Assembly (NCBI RefSeq): GCF_001590985.1
Contig: NZ_BCTX01000009.1
Coordinates: 26,691-90,690, forward strand
Direction: 5' to 3'
Length of the DNA: 64,000 nucleotides
DNA from: Novosphingobium naphthalenivorans NBRC 102051
Lineage (GTDB): Bacteria; Pseudomonadota; Alphaproteobacteria; Sphingomonadales; Sphingomonadaceae
In this document: one piece after another, positions 27,876-37,086 of the stretch
Position numbering within the stretch: the stretch's first letter is position 1
Layout of the letters: each line of letters begins with the position of its first letter
Position numbers and translations under genes: made by a program
Notes under the pieces: generated by a model
The model's database searches: none
Told to the model about the DNA's origin: nothing
The model's input: the letters and a program-made list of their open reading frames with translations, nothing else

Positions 27876-28967
27876 ATGGATTCTGCCCCTAAGTACGATA
27901 TCGTCATTGTCGGCGCGGGTATGGCCGGAGCCTCGCTGGCTGCGGCCATCGGTGCACGCGCCCGCGTGCTGGTGATCGAGGCCGAGGAGCGGCCCGGCTA
28001 TCATACCACCGGCCGTTCCGCCGCCTTCTGGTCCGAAAGCTATGGCGGATCCGGCGTACAGCCGCTGACGACCGCATCTGGCCCGGTGCTGCACGAACTG
28101 GGGTTTCTGGCCCCGCGCCGCGCACTGACGCTCGGGCGGGAGGGCGAAGAGGCACAAGTCGCGGCGTTTATCGAGGAATACAGCGCGATCGGGCTGGAGG
28201 TCGAATGGTTCGACCGCGCCGAGATCGAAAGCCGCGTGGCAGGCGTGCGGCCGGAATGGATCTGCGCTGCGTTCGAACCGACCTGCTGCGATATCGACGT
28301 TGCCGGATTGCACCAGCACTACCTCGCGCAGGCCCGCAAGGCGGGTGCGGACATGTGGTGCCGTGCAGGTCTCGCTGCCGCGGAACGCACCGGCGAGGGC
28401 TGGTCCCTGTCCCTCACGGACGGGCGGCGGGTAGCTGCCGGTGTCCTGGTGAACGCCGCAGGGGCATGGGCCGATCCGGTGGCACGGATGGCGGGCGTGC
28501 GGGCGCTGGGCATTACCCCTTATCGGCGCACCATGGCGCAGCTTGCGGTCACGCCGGCCGCCACGGATGACCTGCCGCTGGTGCTCGACATTTCCGAGAC
28601 CTTCTATTTCAAGCCCGAAAACGGAAGGCTGTGGCTGAGCCCGCATGACGAGACACCGAGCCCGCCCTGCGACGCGGCGCCGGAGGAACTGGACGTGGCC
28701 GTGGCCATCGACCGGTTCGAGCAGGTGGTCGACTGGCGCATCGACCGGCTGGAACACCGCTGGGCCGGGCTGCGTTCCTTCGCGCCCGACCGGTTGCCGG
28801 TCTATGGTTTCGCGCCGGAAGATCCCGCGTTCTTCTGGTTCGCCGGGCAGGGCGGTTTCGGCATCCAGACCGCGCCCGCCGCAGCCGAACTGGGCGCACG
28901 CGTGCTGCTGGGCGAGGTGGGCGGCGTGATCGATCCCGCGATCTATTCTCCCGCACGCTTTTCCTGA
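27876..28967 (+). CDS. FAD-dependent D-amino-acid dehydrogenase-like oxidoreductase
   Basis: 363-aa DAO-family flavoenzyme. The dinucleotide-binding motif IVIVGAGMAGAS is at residues 9-20, and GYHTTGRSAAFW nearby is typical of D-arginine dehydrogenase (DauA)-like enzymes. The C-terminal stretch FFWFAGQGGFGIQTAPA closes the FAD site. The expected reaction is oxidative deamination of a D-amino acid to a 2-oxo acid. The exact substrate is not readable. It is 5 bp downstream of the hydrolase. Confidence 0.85.
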   Translation: MDSAPKYDIVIVGAGMAGASLAAAIGARARVLVIEAEERPGYHTTGRSAAFWSESYGGSGVQPLTTASGPVLHELGFLAPRRALTLGREGEEAQVAAFIEEYSAIGLEVEWFDRAEIESRVAGVRPEWICAAFEPTCCDIDVAGLHQHYLAQARKAGADMWCRAGLAAAERTGEGWSLSLTDGRRVAAGVLVNAAGAWADPVARMAGVRALGITPYRRTMAQLAVTPAATDDLPLVLDISETFYFKPENGRLWLSPHDETPSPPCDAAPEELDVAVAIDRFEQVVDWRIDRLEHRWAGLRSFAPDRLPVYGFAPEDPAFFWFAGQGGFGIQTAPAAAELGARVLLGEVGGVIDPAIYSPARFS

Positions 28968-29097
28968 GCTGGCCATTTCCGAGCGTACCTATTTCTGAGC
29001 CACCTATTTCTGAGACTGCCTCGCAACGCGGTTATCGCGGTTGCATTGGCGGGCGCGAATTGCTCAGTTCGCACCGACCATTCAAAGGAGACTCAAA

Positions 29098-29280
29098 ATG
29101 GCGCACCGTTTCGAAATTCGCAAAAACAAGGCCGGCGAGTTCGTCGCCTACTTCTGCTACAACGCCGAAACGATGTTCTGGACCGAAGGCTATTCGAGCA
29201 AGGCCTCCGCGCAGAACGCCATCGATTCGATCAAGAAGAACGGCCCCGAAGCCGAAGTGGTCGACAAGACGGTCGAGTAA
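29098..29280 (+). CDS. YegP-family (DUF1508) small protein
   Basis: 60-aa protein that matches DUF1508/YegP in length and pattern (FEIRKNKAGEFVAYF, FWTEGYSSKASAQNAI, DSIKKNGPEAEVVD). YegP proteins are small beta-alpha folds of uncertain function. The ATG is preceded by AAGGAG at 7-nt spacing, which fixes the start against a longer frame from 29041. Its stop is only 5 bp from the stop of the convergent FUSC gene. Confidence 0.88.
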   Translation: MAHRFEIRKNKAGEFVAYFCYNAETMFWTEGYSSKASAQNAIDSIKKNGPEAEVVDKTVE

Positions 29281-29285
29281 CCCGC

Positions 29286-30392
29286 TTATGCCGTCGCGGT
29301 GGGCTCGTCGTGCCCGCCGCGTCGCGGCAGGCGCGCGGCGATGAAGTGCCAGGCGAGCAGCACCGGCTCCAGCAGCGCCATGCCCAGAAGAATGCCGATC
29401 AGCCGGTCGACCGCAAGGCCGGGGTCCATCTGCCGGTAGCTGTCCGGCACGAGGGCCATCAGCAGGGCAATCGAGAATTGCAGGCCGATATAGGCGGTCG
29501 CACTGCCGCCGGTTTCGAGATGGCGGCCGATAATCAGTCCCAAACAAGTGCCGGCAACGATAATGGCCGGGTTGCCGTTGGCCAGCAGGAGTACGGCCAC
29601 GGCCAGCAGGCCGCCGGTAATGCAGCCGATCGTGCGGTGCAGCAGCCTGCGGCTGACCGGCACGAGGCCGCTCTGGCCCAGCCCTGCGACGGGCACGATC
29701 ATGACTGCCAGAATCGTTATCGCCGTGCCGGAAAGTTCGGGCAGGTGCGTGGCGGCATAGATCGGCGGCAGCAGGGCGAGGGCAAGGCCTGCCTGCGCCG
29801 CGTGCCGGGCGGCCTGCGGGTTCCAGCGCATACGGTCCGGGCGGGGCTTGCGGTGGAGCATCCAGCCGCTGCCTGAAAGCAGCGCTGCCCCAAGGCTGAC
29901 CGCGACGCAGGCCACGGTGCCCGCGCCGACCTCGATCAGCCGGGTCCAGGCCAGGTCCAGCGTGTCGAGGTGCGGGTAGGCGAGCTTGTCGAACAGGACG
30001 ATCTCGAATGTCAGCCCGAACAGCAGCCAGGCATAGGCGCGGCGTCCGGTCAGCATACCGTAAAGGCCGAGGGCGCCCACCACTGCCGCGCTGAGGCTTG
30101 CGAGCGGCAGGGATTGTACGGCGAGAGGGACGACCAGCAGGGCCAGGCCCGCACCTATCGCCGTGCCGATCAGGCGCATGACGCCGCGCATGAGGGTTTC
30201 GAGCGTATCGCTCTTGAGCAGGACGAGAGCGGAGACCGCGGCCCAGGACACCATGCGCGCGCCCGCCATCTGTGCCAGCACGATCGCCAGCAGGACCGAG
30301 ATGACGCAGGCGGCCTGATCGGCCATGCGCGGCCCCGGCGTCGCCAGCGCGCGCAGTTCCTGTGCTATCCTGTTCCTTGCCGCTTCGATCAT
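29286..30392 (-). CDS. FUSC-family inner-membrane transporter-like protein
   Basis: 368-aa protein with two blocks of membrane helices (first: ACVISVLLAIVLAQMAGARM) separated by a Lys/Arg-rich loop (HRKPRPDRMRWN). It is a typical FUSC (fusaric-acid / aromatic acid efflux) layout. The predicted role is proton-driven efflux of aromatic acids or similar compounds. No periplasmic adaptor or outer-membrane partner is adjacent, unlike AaeAB. I start at ATG 30392. An upstream ATG at 30455 is possible. Confidence 0.82.
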   Translation of the reverse strand: MIEAARNRIAQELRALATPGPRMADQAACVISVLLAIVLAQMAGARMVSWAAVSALVLLKSDTLETLMRGVMRLIGTAIGAGLALLVVPLAVQSLPLASLSAAVVGALGLYGMLTGRRAYAWLLFGLTFEIVLFDKLAYPHLDTLDLAWTRLIEVGAGTVACVAVSLGAALLSGSGWMLHRKPRPDRMRWNPQAARHAAQAGLALALLPPIYAATHLPELSGTAITILAVMIVPVAGLGQSGLVPVSRRLLHRTIGCITGGLLAVAVLLLANGNPAIIVAGTCLGLIIGRHLETGGSATAYIGLQFSIALLMALVPDSYRQMDPGLAVDRLIGILLGMALLEPVLLAWHFIAARLPRRGGHDEPTATA

Positions 30393-30534
30393 GGCAGCGC
30401 CTATGGTGACGGTCTGCGGTTGTTTGAAGAGACAATGCGATTGCAAAGACGGCAATGCCCGTCAATAACTTCGCAAGTGCAGCATTTTGTTCGCAGTTGC
30501 GGTATGGGGCGTGGTGCCACCGCGGGCAGTAGCG

Positions 30535-30969
30535 TCAGTTCGCGGCCAGTGCGGCATCGCTTGCGAGTTTGTCGACCCGCTCGTTTTCCACGTGCCCGGC
30601 ATGGCCGCGCACCCATTCCCAGTGAATCTTGTGCCGCGCAGACGCTTCGATCAGGTCGTGCCACAAGTCGGCATTGCGCACCGGCTGCTTGCTGGCGTTG
30701 ACCCAGCCTTTCTTCTTCCAGCCGTGGACCCACTTGGTAATCCCGTCGATCACATAGCGGCTGTCGGTATGCAGCGTGACGTCGCAGGGCTCGGTCAGGG
30801 CATTGAGCGCCTTGATGACGGCAGTCATTTCCATGCGGTTGTTGGTGGTTTCCGGATCGCCGCCCGACATTTCCTTTTCGTGCGGGCCCATGCGCAGCAG
30901 TACGCCCCAGCCGCCGGGACCGGGATTGCCCTTGCAGGCACCGTCGGTGAAGATGTCGATCCGCTTCAT
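30535..30969 (-). CDS. rnhA: Ribonuclease HI
   Basis: 144-aa enzyme that cleaves the RNA strand of RNA-DNA hybrids. Catalytic residues are visible in order: Asp in [14 protein letters not shown], Glu in [10 protein letters not shown], Asp in [11 protein letters not shown] and a late Asp in [12 protein letters not shown]. The His of [12 protein letters not shown] is also present. Length is standard. The start ATG overlaps the stop of thrB (ATGA), so the two are coupled. Confidence 0.97.
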   Translation of the reverse strand: MKRIDIFTDGACKGNPGPGGWGVLLRMGPHEKEMSGGDPETTNNRMEMTAVIKALNALTEPCDVTLHTDSRYVIDGITKWVHGWKKKGWVNASKQPVRNADLWHDLIEASARHKIHWEWVRGHAGHVENERVDKLASDAALAAN

Positions 30970-31946
30970 GCCGCAAAGACTCCCGCATTGCCCGGATCGG
31001 CATAGAATTCCAGCCGGCGTGCGAAAGCCATCGGATCCTTGGGCGTGACCAGCGCGTCGGCGGGCGTGTTCAGCCAGTCATAGGCGCGGGTGGCCAGAAA
31101 ACGCATGGCCGCGCCGCGTCCCAGCAGCGGCAGGGCGGCGCGTTCCTCCGGCAAGAGGGGGCGCACGCTTTCGTACCCATCCAGAAGCGCGGCGGAGAGG
31201 GCGGGGAGAAACCGCGTGCCGTCCGCGCTGAAGCACCACGCCGCATGGGTGACGGCCACGTCGTAGGCGGTGATGTCGGTGCAGGCGAAGTAGAAGTCGA
31301 TCAGTCCCGTGACCTTGTCGCCCAGCATCAGCACATTGTCCGGGAACAGGTCGGCATGGATCACGCCGTGCGGCAGACCGTCGGGCCATCCGGCCTTGAG
31401 CACGGCCAGTTCGCGTTCGACGATGCCGGCCAGTTCCGGATGGATCGAGGCCAGCCCCTCATGCCCGCAATCGCCGAGCAATTGCTGCCACGCTTCCAGG
31501 CCCATCGAATTGACGCGCGCGCTGCCGAAACCGGCCGCGGCAAGGTGGACTTGCGCCAGCGCCGCGCCGACCGCGCGGGCCTGGCCGGGCGTGGGATCGG
31601 AGACCGAGACGCCAGGCAGGAACTCGATCAGCGCCAGCGCCTTGCCTTCGTGGAAGCGGTGGCTGGCCCCGTCGCGGTCGTGGATCGTGCGCGGCACCGG
31701 GCAGCCCTCGGCAGCGAGATGGTCGAGCAGGTCGAGGAAGAAGGGCAGGTCCGAAATGTCGGTCCGGCTCTCGTACATCGTCAGGATGAAGCGCCGTGCG
31801 GTCCCCTGCGCGTCCTGTGTCTCGATCAGCCAGTTGCTGTTGGACACGCCTTCGGCAATGCCCTTGGCGGAAACGAGCGTGCCCACGTCGAATGCCGCGA
31901 TGATCGCGTCCATCTCTTCCGCGCCGAGCCGGGTATAGACTGCCAT
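30966..31946 (-). CDS. thrB: Homoserine kinase, choline-kinase-like type
   Basis: 326-aa kinase that phosphorylates homoserine on the threonine pathway. It belongs to the aminoglycoside-phosphotransferase fold used by alphaproteobacteria instead of the GHMP type. Visible are [11 protein letters not shown], the catalytic loop [13 protein letters not shown] and the metal site [11 protein letters not shown]. Length fits. It starts 13 bp after the ispH stop and shares its stop with the rnhA start. GGAG lies before the ATG. The three-gene order ispH-thrB-rnhA is common in sphingomonads. Confidence 0.94.
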   Translation of the reverse strand: MAVYTRLGAEEMDAIIAAFDVGTLVSAKGIAEGVSNSNWLIETQDAQGTARRFILTMYESRTDISDLPFFLDLLDHLAAEGCPVPRTIHDRDGASHRFHEGKALALIEFLPGVSVSDPTPGQARAVGAALAQVHLAAAGFGSARVNSMGLEAWQQLLGDCGHEGLASIHPELAGIVERELAVLKAGWPDGLPHGVIHADLFPDNVLMLGDKVTGLIDFYFACTDITAYDVAVTHAAWCFSADGTRFLPALSAALLDGYESVRPLLPEERAALPLLGRGAAMRFLATRAYDWLNTPADALVTPKDPMAFARRLEFYADPGNAGVFAA

Positions 31947-31959
31947 ATCTTCGCGCTCC

Positions 31960-32922
31960 TCAGTCGATGAGCTGGCGGGGCAGCTTGAATGTCATGCGTT
32001 CGGTGGCTGTCACCACTTCCTCGGCCGCGACGTCGCGAAGGTCCTTGAGCCGGTCGACGACTTCGTTGACCAGTTGCTCCGGGGCCGATGCGCCTGCGGT
32101 GATGCCGACGGTTTCCACGCCGTTCAGCCAGGCCGGATCGATGTCGGTGGCGCGCTGGATGAGCTCGGCGCAGGCGCCCGCGCGCTGGGCCACTTCGACG
32201 AGGCGCAGCGAGTTCGAGCTGTTGGGCGCACCGATCACGAACACCAGCTGGCATTCGGGGGCGATCTGCTTGACCGCGGCCTGACGGTTGGAGGTGGCGT
32301 AGCAGATATCGTCGGCCTTGGGCGCGATGACCTGCGGATAGCGCGCCTCGATGGCTTTGATGATCGCGGCCGTATCGTCGACCGAAAGCGTCGTCTGCGA
32401 GAGATAGGCGAGTTCGGTATCGGGGGCGAAGGGAAGGGCGGCAACATCTTCCAGCGTCTCGATCAGCGTCATCGTGCCGCCGGGAACCTGGCCGAAGGTG
32501 CCGATCACTTCGGGGTGCCCGGCATGGCCGATGAACAGGATGTGCCGGCCCGCCTCGATCTGGCGCTCCGCCTGGCGGTGGACCTTGCTGACCAGCGGGC
32601 AGGTGGCGTCCAGCCATTCGAGCCCGCGCGAGGTCGCCTCCGCCGGCACCGATTTGGGCACGCCATGCGCGCTGAAGATCACCGGAACGCCGTCGGGAAC
32701 CTGATCGAGTTCCTCGACGAAGACGGCGCCCTTGGCCTTGAGGGAATCGACCACGAACTTGTTGTGCACGATCTCGTGGCGCACATAGACCGGCGGTCCG
32801 TAGATCGTGATCGCGCGCTCGACGATCTCGATCGCGCGGTCGACACCCGCGCAAAACCCGCGGGGCGCGGCAATAATGACACGAAGGGGCTGTTTCGCCG
32901 AAGACGGAAAGGGCGCGTTCAT
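31960..32922 (-). CDS. ispH: 4-hydroxy-3-methylbut-2-enyl diphosphate reductase (IspH)
   Basis: 320-aa iron-sulfur enzyme that makes IPP and DMAPP in the last step of the MEP pathway. The conserved cysteines of the 4Fe-4S cluster are in [25 protein letters not shown] and PECQL. Other conserved stretches are [19 protein letters not shown] and [13 protein letters not shown], ending with [10 protein letters not shown] start at ATG 32922. A longer in-frame GTG at 32949 would lie in the upstream inverted repeat. First gene of the ispH-thrB-rnhA operon. Confidence 0.96.
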   Translation of the reverse strand: MNAPFPSSAKQPLRVIIAAPRGFCAGVDRAIEIVERAITIYGPPVYVRHEIVHNKFVVDSLKAKGAVFVEELDQVPDGVPVIFSAHGVPKSVPAEATSRGLEWLDATCPLVSKVHRQAERQIEAGRHILFIGHAGHPEVIGTFGQVPGGTMTLIETLEDVAALPFAPDTELAYLSQTTLSVDDTAAIIKAIEARYPQVIAPKADDICYATSNRQAAVKQIAPECQLVFVIGAPNSSNSLRLVEVAQRAGACAELIQRATDIDPAWLNGVETVGITAGASAPEQLVNEVVDRLKDLRDVAAEEVVTATERMTFKLPRQLID

Positions 32923-32932
32923 GAACGCGCCT

Positions 32933-33202
32933 CTAGGGCCCAAACGCAATCATGTCACGTTCGAGGCGTCAAAATGGCTAACATATCGGATCGAAATGCC
33001 CGCTGGAAAGGCTGGTTGCCTTTTCAAGGGCGTTTCGGTTCGAGATGGAAGCCATTTTGGCGTCCTGAAGGGATTTGATCAAAACGGCCCATCGCGGCGT
33101 CGGATCGGCTGGAAATATCGACATATTCCTGCGCCTCTCCTTCTTGCGCTGAGCCGTTTTGCTTCAAACCTCGCACGTGCCATGGTTGCGTTTGGGCCCT
33201 AG
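32933..33202. repeat. 270-bp element bounded by imperfect inverted repeats of about 47-51 bp
   Basis: The left arm 32933-32979 and right arm 33152-33202 are inverted copies. They share CTAGGGCCCAAACGCAA exactly at the tips and then CATG, CACGT, CGAGG and AAAAyGGCT at matching places. A partial third copy, AGCCATTTTGGCG, lies inside near 33043. The arms face ispH on the left and the lipoprotein gene on the right, so each gene has the same sequence in its upstream region. This could be a pair of similar divergent promoters or a small non-coding mobile element. No coding frame inside is convincing. Confidence 0.72.
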
Positions 33203-33227
33203 CGCTTTGCCGCTTGCGCCGCTAGGG
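33197..33227. repeat. Inverted repeat CCCTAGCG / CGCTAGGG before the lipoprotein gene
   Basis: Perfect 8-bp arms separated by 15 bp, 29 bp upstream of the lipoprotein start. A competing hairpin CGCTTGC with GCAAGCG overlaps it. It could be a regulatory hairpin in the 5' leader. Confidence 0.4.
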
Positions 33228-33256
33228 CAAGCGCACGCCATTCTGAGGAAGTGATA

Positions 33257-33919
33257 ATGAATGCACGCCGCCTGACTGCCACTGTTCTCTGTTCCGCTGC
33301 CGCGATGACCGCGCTGAGTGGCTGTGCCAAGAAGGGTGAGATCGTGGTTGATTCCGGCGTCGGCATCACCGCCATCCGCAGCAAGTGCCCGGCGGTGGGC
33401 ATTCCGGACTACACTGGCGACGTCACGCTGTTCCGCGCCCCCGGCGACAAGACCGCCGCGAACATCGACGTGGTTGCGGCGATGACCGACGTGCGGACCC
33501 AGTGCAACCAGGACGCGGGCGACAAGGTCTTCGCGCAGGTCTCGTTCCAGATTCTGGCCCGCCGCAACGATACCAGCGGCGCGCGGCAGGTCACGCTGCC
33601 CTATTTCGTGACGGTGCTGCAGGGCGGTTCCGCCGTGATCAGCAAGCGCGTCGGCAGTGTCACGCTGAACTTCGCCAATGGCGAGGCGCGGGCGCAGGCG
33701 GCCGGTTCCGGCAACGTCTATATCGACCGGGCGGCGGCGACTCTGCCTGACGACATTCGTGAGCGGATTACCCGCAAGCGCAAGGCTGGCGATGCCGACG
33801 CTGCGGTCGATCCGCTGTCCGATCCGCAGGTGAAGGCCGCGGTGGCGCGCTCTTCGTTCGAAGTGCTGGTCGGCTTCCAGCTCGACGAGGCGCAGCTCGC
33901 CTATAACGCTACCCGCTGA
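33257..33919 (+). CDS. Hypothetical lipoprotein
   Basis: 220-aa exported protein with a lipobox (ALSGC) at about residue 22, so it is probably a membrane-anchored lipoprotein. The mature part has two cysteines (RSKCPAVGIPDY, RTQCNQD) and a beta-rich body (VFAQVSFQILARR, LPYFVTVLQGGSAVISKRVG). It ends in an alanine-rich segment (VEVLVGFQLDE-like). No named function is recognised. ATG 33257 is 6 nt after GAGGAA. A GTG 6 nt upstream is less likely. Found in this position in related genomes as a hypothetical, as far as I recall. Confidence 0.78.
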   Translation: MNARRLTATVLCSAAAMTALSGCAKKGEIVVDSGVGITAIRSKCPAVGIPDYTGDVTLFRAPGDKTAANIDVVAAMTDVRTQCNQDAGDKVFAQVSFQILARRNDTSGARQVTLPYFVTVLQGGSAVISKRVGSVTLNFANGEARAQAAGSGNVYIDRAAATLPDDIRERITRKRKAGDADAAVDPLSDPQVKAAVARSSFEVLVGFQLDEAQLAYNATR

Positions 33920-33922
33920 CGC

Positions 33923-34705
33923 TCAGCGAACCTCGGCCATGGCCGAGGCGATGGCGTGGCGGGCGGTATGGGCCATCGCCTTGCGGTTCGCGCGTTCGCT
34001 TTGGCTGAGCGGCGGCAGGAAGGTGATCGTCAGATCGACCGGCCGCCAGCGCGCCAGAATGCGCAAGGCGTTGTCCAGCCCGGGTTCGGCCCCCACCCAG
34101 GCGATCTCGCGGGTTGCCTTGCCATAGTCGAGCCAGACCGGCTGGACCGGAATGTGGTCCGCTTCGGTATCGAGCGCGGACAGCAGCGAGGATTTGAACG
34201 GCAGCAGACCGGTGCCATCCGATGTCGTGCCTTCGGGAAAGACGGTCAGGGCACCCGTTTCGCGCAGGGCGGCGCGGACCTGTTCGATCTGCGCGGCCAC
34301 GCTGCGGCGATCGTGACGGGCAATGAAGACGGTGTCGTTGAGTTTGCATAGCCAGCGCAAGGGGCCGATCGCGGCAAGGCCGTCATGCGCCACGAAAGCC
34401 GTGCCGGTGGCCCCGGCCATGGCCGGGATGTCCAGCCAGCTCACATGATTGGCGATGAAGAACGTGCGCTGCGCCGGGTGACGGCCGCGTGTGTGCAGGC
34501 GGACACCGGCGATCGCGGCAAGGGCGCGCAGGAACCAGCGCGGCACCGGGTTGCGCGTGGTGAACGGGCTTAGAAGATAATAGAGCGGTACGCAGACGGT
34601 CAGGGCAGCGAGCATCGCTGCCAACCGCAAGGCCACGAGCGGCCAGGCCCAGGGAGCGACGATCCGGCCCCGGGCGCTTGCCAGGGGAGGCGTCGCCCCG
34701 TTCAC
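33923..34705 (-). CDS. plsC: Lysophospholipid / 1-acyl-sn-glycerol-3-phosphate acyltransferase
   Basis: 260-aa membrane-associated acyltransferase. The HX4D motif is in NHVSWLDIP and the glycerophosphate-binding motif in FPEGTTSDGTG. An N-terminal hydrophobic helix (ALRLAAMLAALTVCVPLYYLL) anchors it at the inner membrane. It makes phosphatidic acid or another acylated lipid, as is known for PlsC. It starts with GTG overlapping the stop of the fur gene (GTGA), so the two are coupled. Confidence 0.88.
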   Translation of the reverse strand: MNGATPPLASARGRIVAPWAWPLVALRLAAMLAALTVCVPLYYLLSPFTTRNPVPRWFLRALAAIAGVRLHTRGRHPAQRTFFIANHVSWLDIPAMAGATGTAFVAHDGLAAIGPLRWLCKLNDTVFIARHDRRSVAAQIEQVRAALRETGALTVFPEGTTSDGTGLLPFKSSLLSALDTEADHIPVQPVWLDYGKATREIAWVGAEPGLDNALRILARWRPVDLTITFLPPLSQSERANRKAMAHTARHAIASAMAEVR

Positions 34706-35148
34706 TTGCGGGTACTGGAGCTTTCGCCGTCCTCGCGCTCGATCTTCACGCCGAACAGTTCCATGCGGTGGTCGACAAGGCGAAAGCCCAGCCGTTCCGC
34801 GATCTGGCGCTGCAGGGCTTCCAGTTCGGGGTCGACGAATTCGATGACGGTTCCGGTTTCGACATCGATCATGTGGTCGTGGTGCGCCTCGGGCGCCGCT
34901 TCATAGCGGGCGCGGCCATCGCCGAAATCATGACGGTCGAGAATGCCCGCCTCTTCGAACAGGCGGACAGTGCGGTAGACCGTTGCGATCGAAATGCCGG
35001 GATCGATGGCGGTGGCGCGTTCATGCAGCTTTTCGACATCCGGATGGTCGGTGCTGTCGGACAGGACTCTTGCAATCACGCGGCGCTGTTCGGTGATGCG
35101 AAGGCCACGTTCGGCGCAGAGGGCTTCTATGTCGATGGGCTGATGCAC
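34702..35148 (-). CDS. fur: Fur-family transcriptional regulator
   Basis: 148-aa metal-dependent regulator. A winged-helix domain (LRITEQRRVIARVL, DPGISIATVYRTVRLF) is followed by a metal and dimer region (HHDHMIDVETGTVIEF). Length is typical of Fur. The late Cys-x2-Cys structural zinc motif is not visible, so it may be a Fur/Irr-like member of the alphaproteobacterial type. Start is GTG 35148 with AGG upstream. A second GTG at 35178 would add ten residues. Iron or haem control of the neighbouring genes is possible. Confidence 0.87.
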   Translation of the reverse strand: MHQPIDIEALCAERGLRITEQRRVIARVLSDSTDHPDVEKLHERATAIDPGISIATVYRTVRLFEEAGILDRHDFGDGRARYEAAPEAHHDHMIDVETGTVIEFVDPELEALQRQIAERLGFRLVDHRMELFGVKIEREDGESSSTRK

Positions 35149-35315
35149 GGGATAACCTGTAAAATGAATGCGGCGCACCGGTCATGTTAGGCCGGTGCGC
35201 CTGCAATCTCAACTACCATGGCGCCGCTGCCATCGGCAGCGCGCAATGGTTTGCACAGGAAAAAGCCCGCAGCGGCGGAAAGCCGCGTTCAGGCCGGATC
35301 CTGTTGTGCCTGTTG

Positions 35316-35768
35316 TCAGGCGACGGCGGCGGCAGCCTTGGGCTTGCGGCCACGGCGCGCGTTGGGCTTGCGGCCCAGGCCGATCTTCTTGGCCAGTTCG
35401 CGGCGCTTTTCGGCATAGTTGGGGGCGACCATCGGATAGTCGGCGGGCAGGTTCCAGCGCGCGCGATATTCTTCCGGGGTCATGTTGTAGTGCGTCATGA
35501 GGTGGCGCTTGAGCATCTTGAGCTTCTTGCCGTCTTCAAGGCACACGATGTAATCGGGCTTCACCGAAGCGCGAACCGATACGGCCGGTTCCGGCTTTTC
35601 TTCTTCGACCACGACCGGACCACCAAGACCGGCAAGAGCGCCGTAGACATTGGTGATCAGCGAGGGCAGGTCTTCGACGGAAACGCTGTTGTTGCTCACA
35701 TGCGCAGCGACAATGTCAGAAGCGAGGGTGATCAGCGTTTCGTTCATATCAGTCTGAATATCTTCCAC
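35316..35768 (-). CDS. mucR: Ros/MucR-family zinc-finger transcriptional regulator
   Basis: 150-aa DNA-binding protein. The single zinc finger is CLEDGKKLKMLKRHLMTHY, followed by MTPEEYRARWNLPADYPMVAPNYAEKRR, the standard MucR signature. The second zinc ligand position is Asp rather than Cys, a variant known in some MucR homologues. A Lys/Arg/Ala tail (KPNARRGRKPKA) ends the protein. I start at GTG 35768, preceded by AAGGAAAA. ATG 35747 is an alternative. MucR proteins act broadly on envelope and motility genes. Confidence 0.9.
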   Translation of the reverse strand: MEDIQTDMNETLITLASDIVAAHVSNNSVSVEDLPSLITNVYGALAGLGGPVVVEEEKPEPAVSVRASVKPDYIVCLEDGKKLKMLKRHLMTHYNMTPEEYRARWNLPADYPMVAPNYAEKRRELAKKIGLGRKPNARRGRKPKAAAAVA

Positions 35769-35931
35769 GTTATTTTTCCTTATGTGCGACCATAGGAGGG
35801 ATTTCAGGCCTGTACGGGTCTGAGAAGATGGCCATTGGCCCATTTCGTTCTGTAACGCAAGTTCAATTGGAAGTTTTCACATAAATCTTCGAACTGCATG
35901 ATTAATTTTGTCTGTATTCACCGGTTTCGGT

Positions 35932-36390
35932 TCAACCAATGTCGCAGGCGAACGTAATGGCGTCGATTCGTGCACCGCTTTGAGTACGGTAATAGTCGCG
36001 GCGTTCACCGATCGGATAGAAACCGAAGCTTCTATAGAGCGACTCGGCCGGATTGCCCCGGCGCATTTCAAGTAACAACCGTTTCGCTCCGCGTTCCGAG
36101 GCGCCTTCTCGCAGTTGTTCAAGAAGATATCGGCCAAGACCCCGTTTGCGAAATGCCGGCAGAACGCCAAGTAATAGCAGTTCTTCTTCTTCGAAGCCGG
36201 TGCGCGACAGAAAGAAACCCGCAGCCGGTTCGTCTTCGGCGGGCGGCTGACTGCCGTCTGCCGTGAGGGCATAGTGGCAATTTCCAAAGTGCATGGCGTC
36301 TTCCACTTGGCGCCGGTTCCAGGCTTCGCGGAATTCCGGATCGAAGGCAGCGGCCATGACAGCCATGATCCGGTCGATGTCGTCGGTCAT
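35932..36390 (-). CDS. rimI: GNAT N-acetyltransferase RimI-like
   Basis: 152-aa GNAT acetyltransferase. The acetyl-CoA binding motif is LLLLGVLPAFRKRGLGRYLL, and the catalytic tyrosine-containing segment is LYRSFGFYPIGERRDYYR. RimI acetylates ribosomal protein S18, though many homologues have other targets. Its ATG overlaps the tsaB stop (ATGA), as is standard in alphaproteobacteria. Confidence 0.88.
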   Translation of the reverse strand: MTDDIDRIMAVMAAAFDPEFREAWNRRQVEDAMHFGNCHYALTADGSQPPAEDEPAAGFFLSRTGFEEEELLLLGVLPAFRKRGLGRYLLEQLREGASERGAKRLLLEMRRGNPAESLYRSFGFYPIGERRDYYRTQSGARIDAITFACDIG

Positions 36391-37064
36391 GCCGCGCTCG
36401 CCGGAACGATACCTCCCGGCAGCCGGGCGTCCGGCGCGCGCCCGTAGAGCGGGCGGACATCGGTAATCAGGGCGCCGGGGGGCAGCCGGTGGAAAGCGCG
36501 GGCGTCGGGCCAGGCGGGGGCCGCCTTGCCATGCCCGCGCGCGGCCACGAGCGCTTCGGACTGGTTGCCCGCGACAATCTCTTCGGGCGTGGCAGCAGCG
36601 GCTGCGTCCGGGCGCAGGGAGGCCAGCGGGCGTGACGGATTGCCTGCCGCATCGAAGCCCTGCACGAACCATTCGCCGTGGCCGCCGGTCATGGCGACGC
36701 CGGCGGGAACGGCGCCATGGGTCTCGCGGGCGATCGCGGCGACCAGGGCCAGGCTGGCATAGCCGGCAATATCCGCGCCCCAGGCGAGCGCGAGGGCGCG
36801 GGCAGCGGCGAGGCCGACCCTCACGCCGGTGAAGCTGCCCGGGCCCAGCGAAACGACGATGTGGTCTGCCTTTCCGCGTCCGGGCAGCGCGGCGATCATC
36901 GGCACCAGTGCTTCGGCATGGCCGCGCCCCAGCATCCGGAATTCCCCGGCGGCCATCGCGCCGTTCTCGAACAGCGCGACCGAACAGGCGTCGGTGGCGG
37001 AATCGATCACGAGGGTGCGGCCCTCGCGCAGGGTGGGAAGCGGGGCGTTTTCTGGTGTCGTCAC
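36387..37064 (-). CDS. tsaB: tRNA t6A biosynthesis protein TsaB
   Basis: 225-aa partner of TsaD and TsaE in the universal t6A37 modification of ANN-decoding tRNAs. The ASKHA-like N-terminus has TLVIDSATDACSVALF, then VSLGPGSFTGVRVGLAAARAL, which is the diagnostic TsaB motif. Length is typical. It lies 22 bp after nfuA and overlaps rimI. Confidence 0.94.
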   Translation of the reverse strand: MTTPENAPLPTLREGRTLVIDSATDACSVALFENGAMAAGEFRMLGRGHAEALVPMIAALPGRGKADHIVVSLGPGSFTGVRVGLAAARALALAWGADIAGYASLALVAAIARETHGAVPAGVAMTGGHGEWFVQGFDAAGNPSRPLASLRPDAAAAATPEEIVAGNQSEALVAARGHGKAAPAWPDARAFHRLPPGALITDVRPLYGRAPDARLPGGIVPASAA

Positions 37065-37086
37065 GGTCCGATCTGCCTGCCGCTTG

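Noticed and set aside
32941..33078. Plus-strand frame running into the inverted repeat element
   Set aside because: The frame is an artefact of the antisense of ispH plus the repeat arms.
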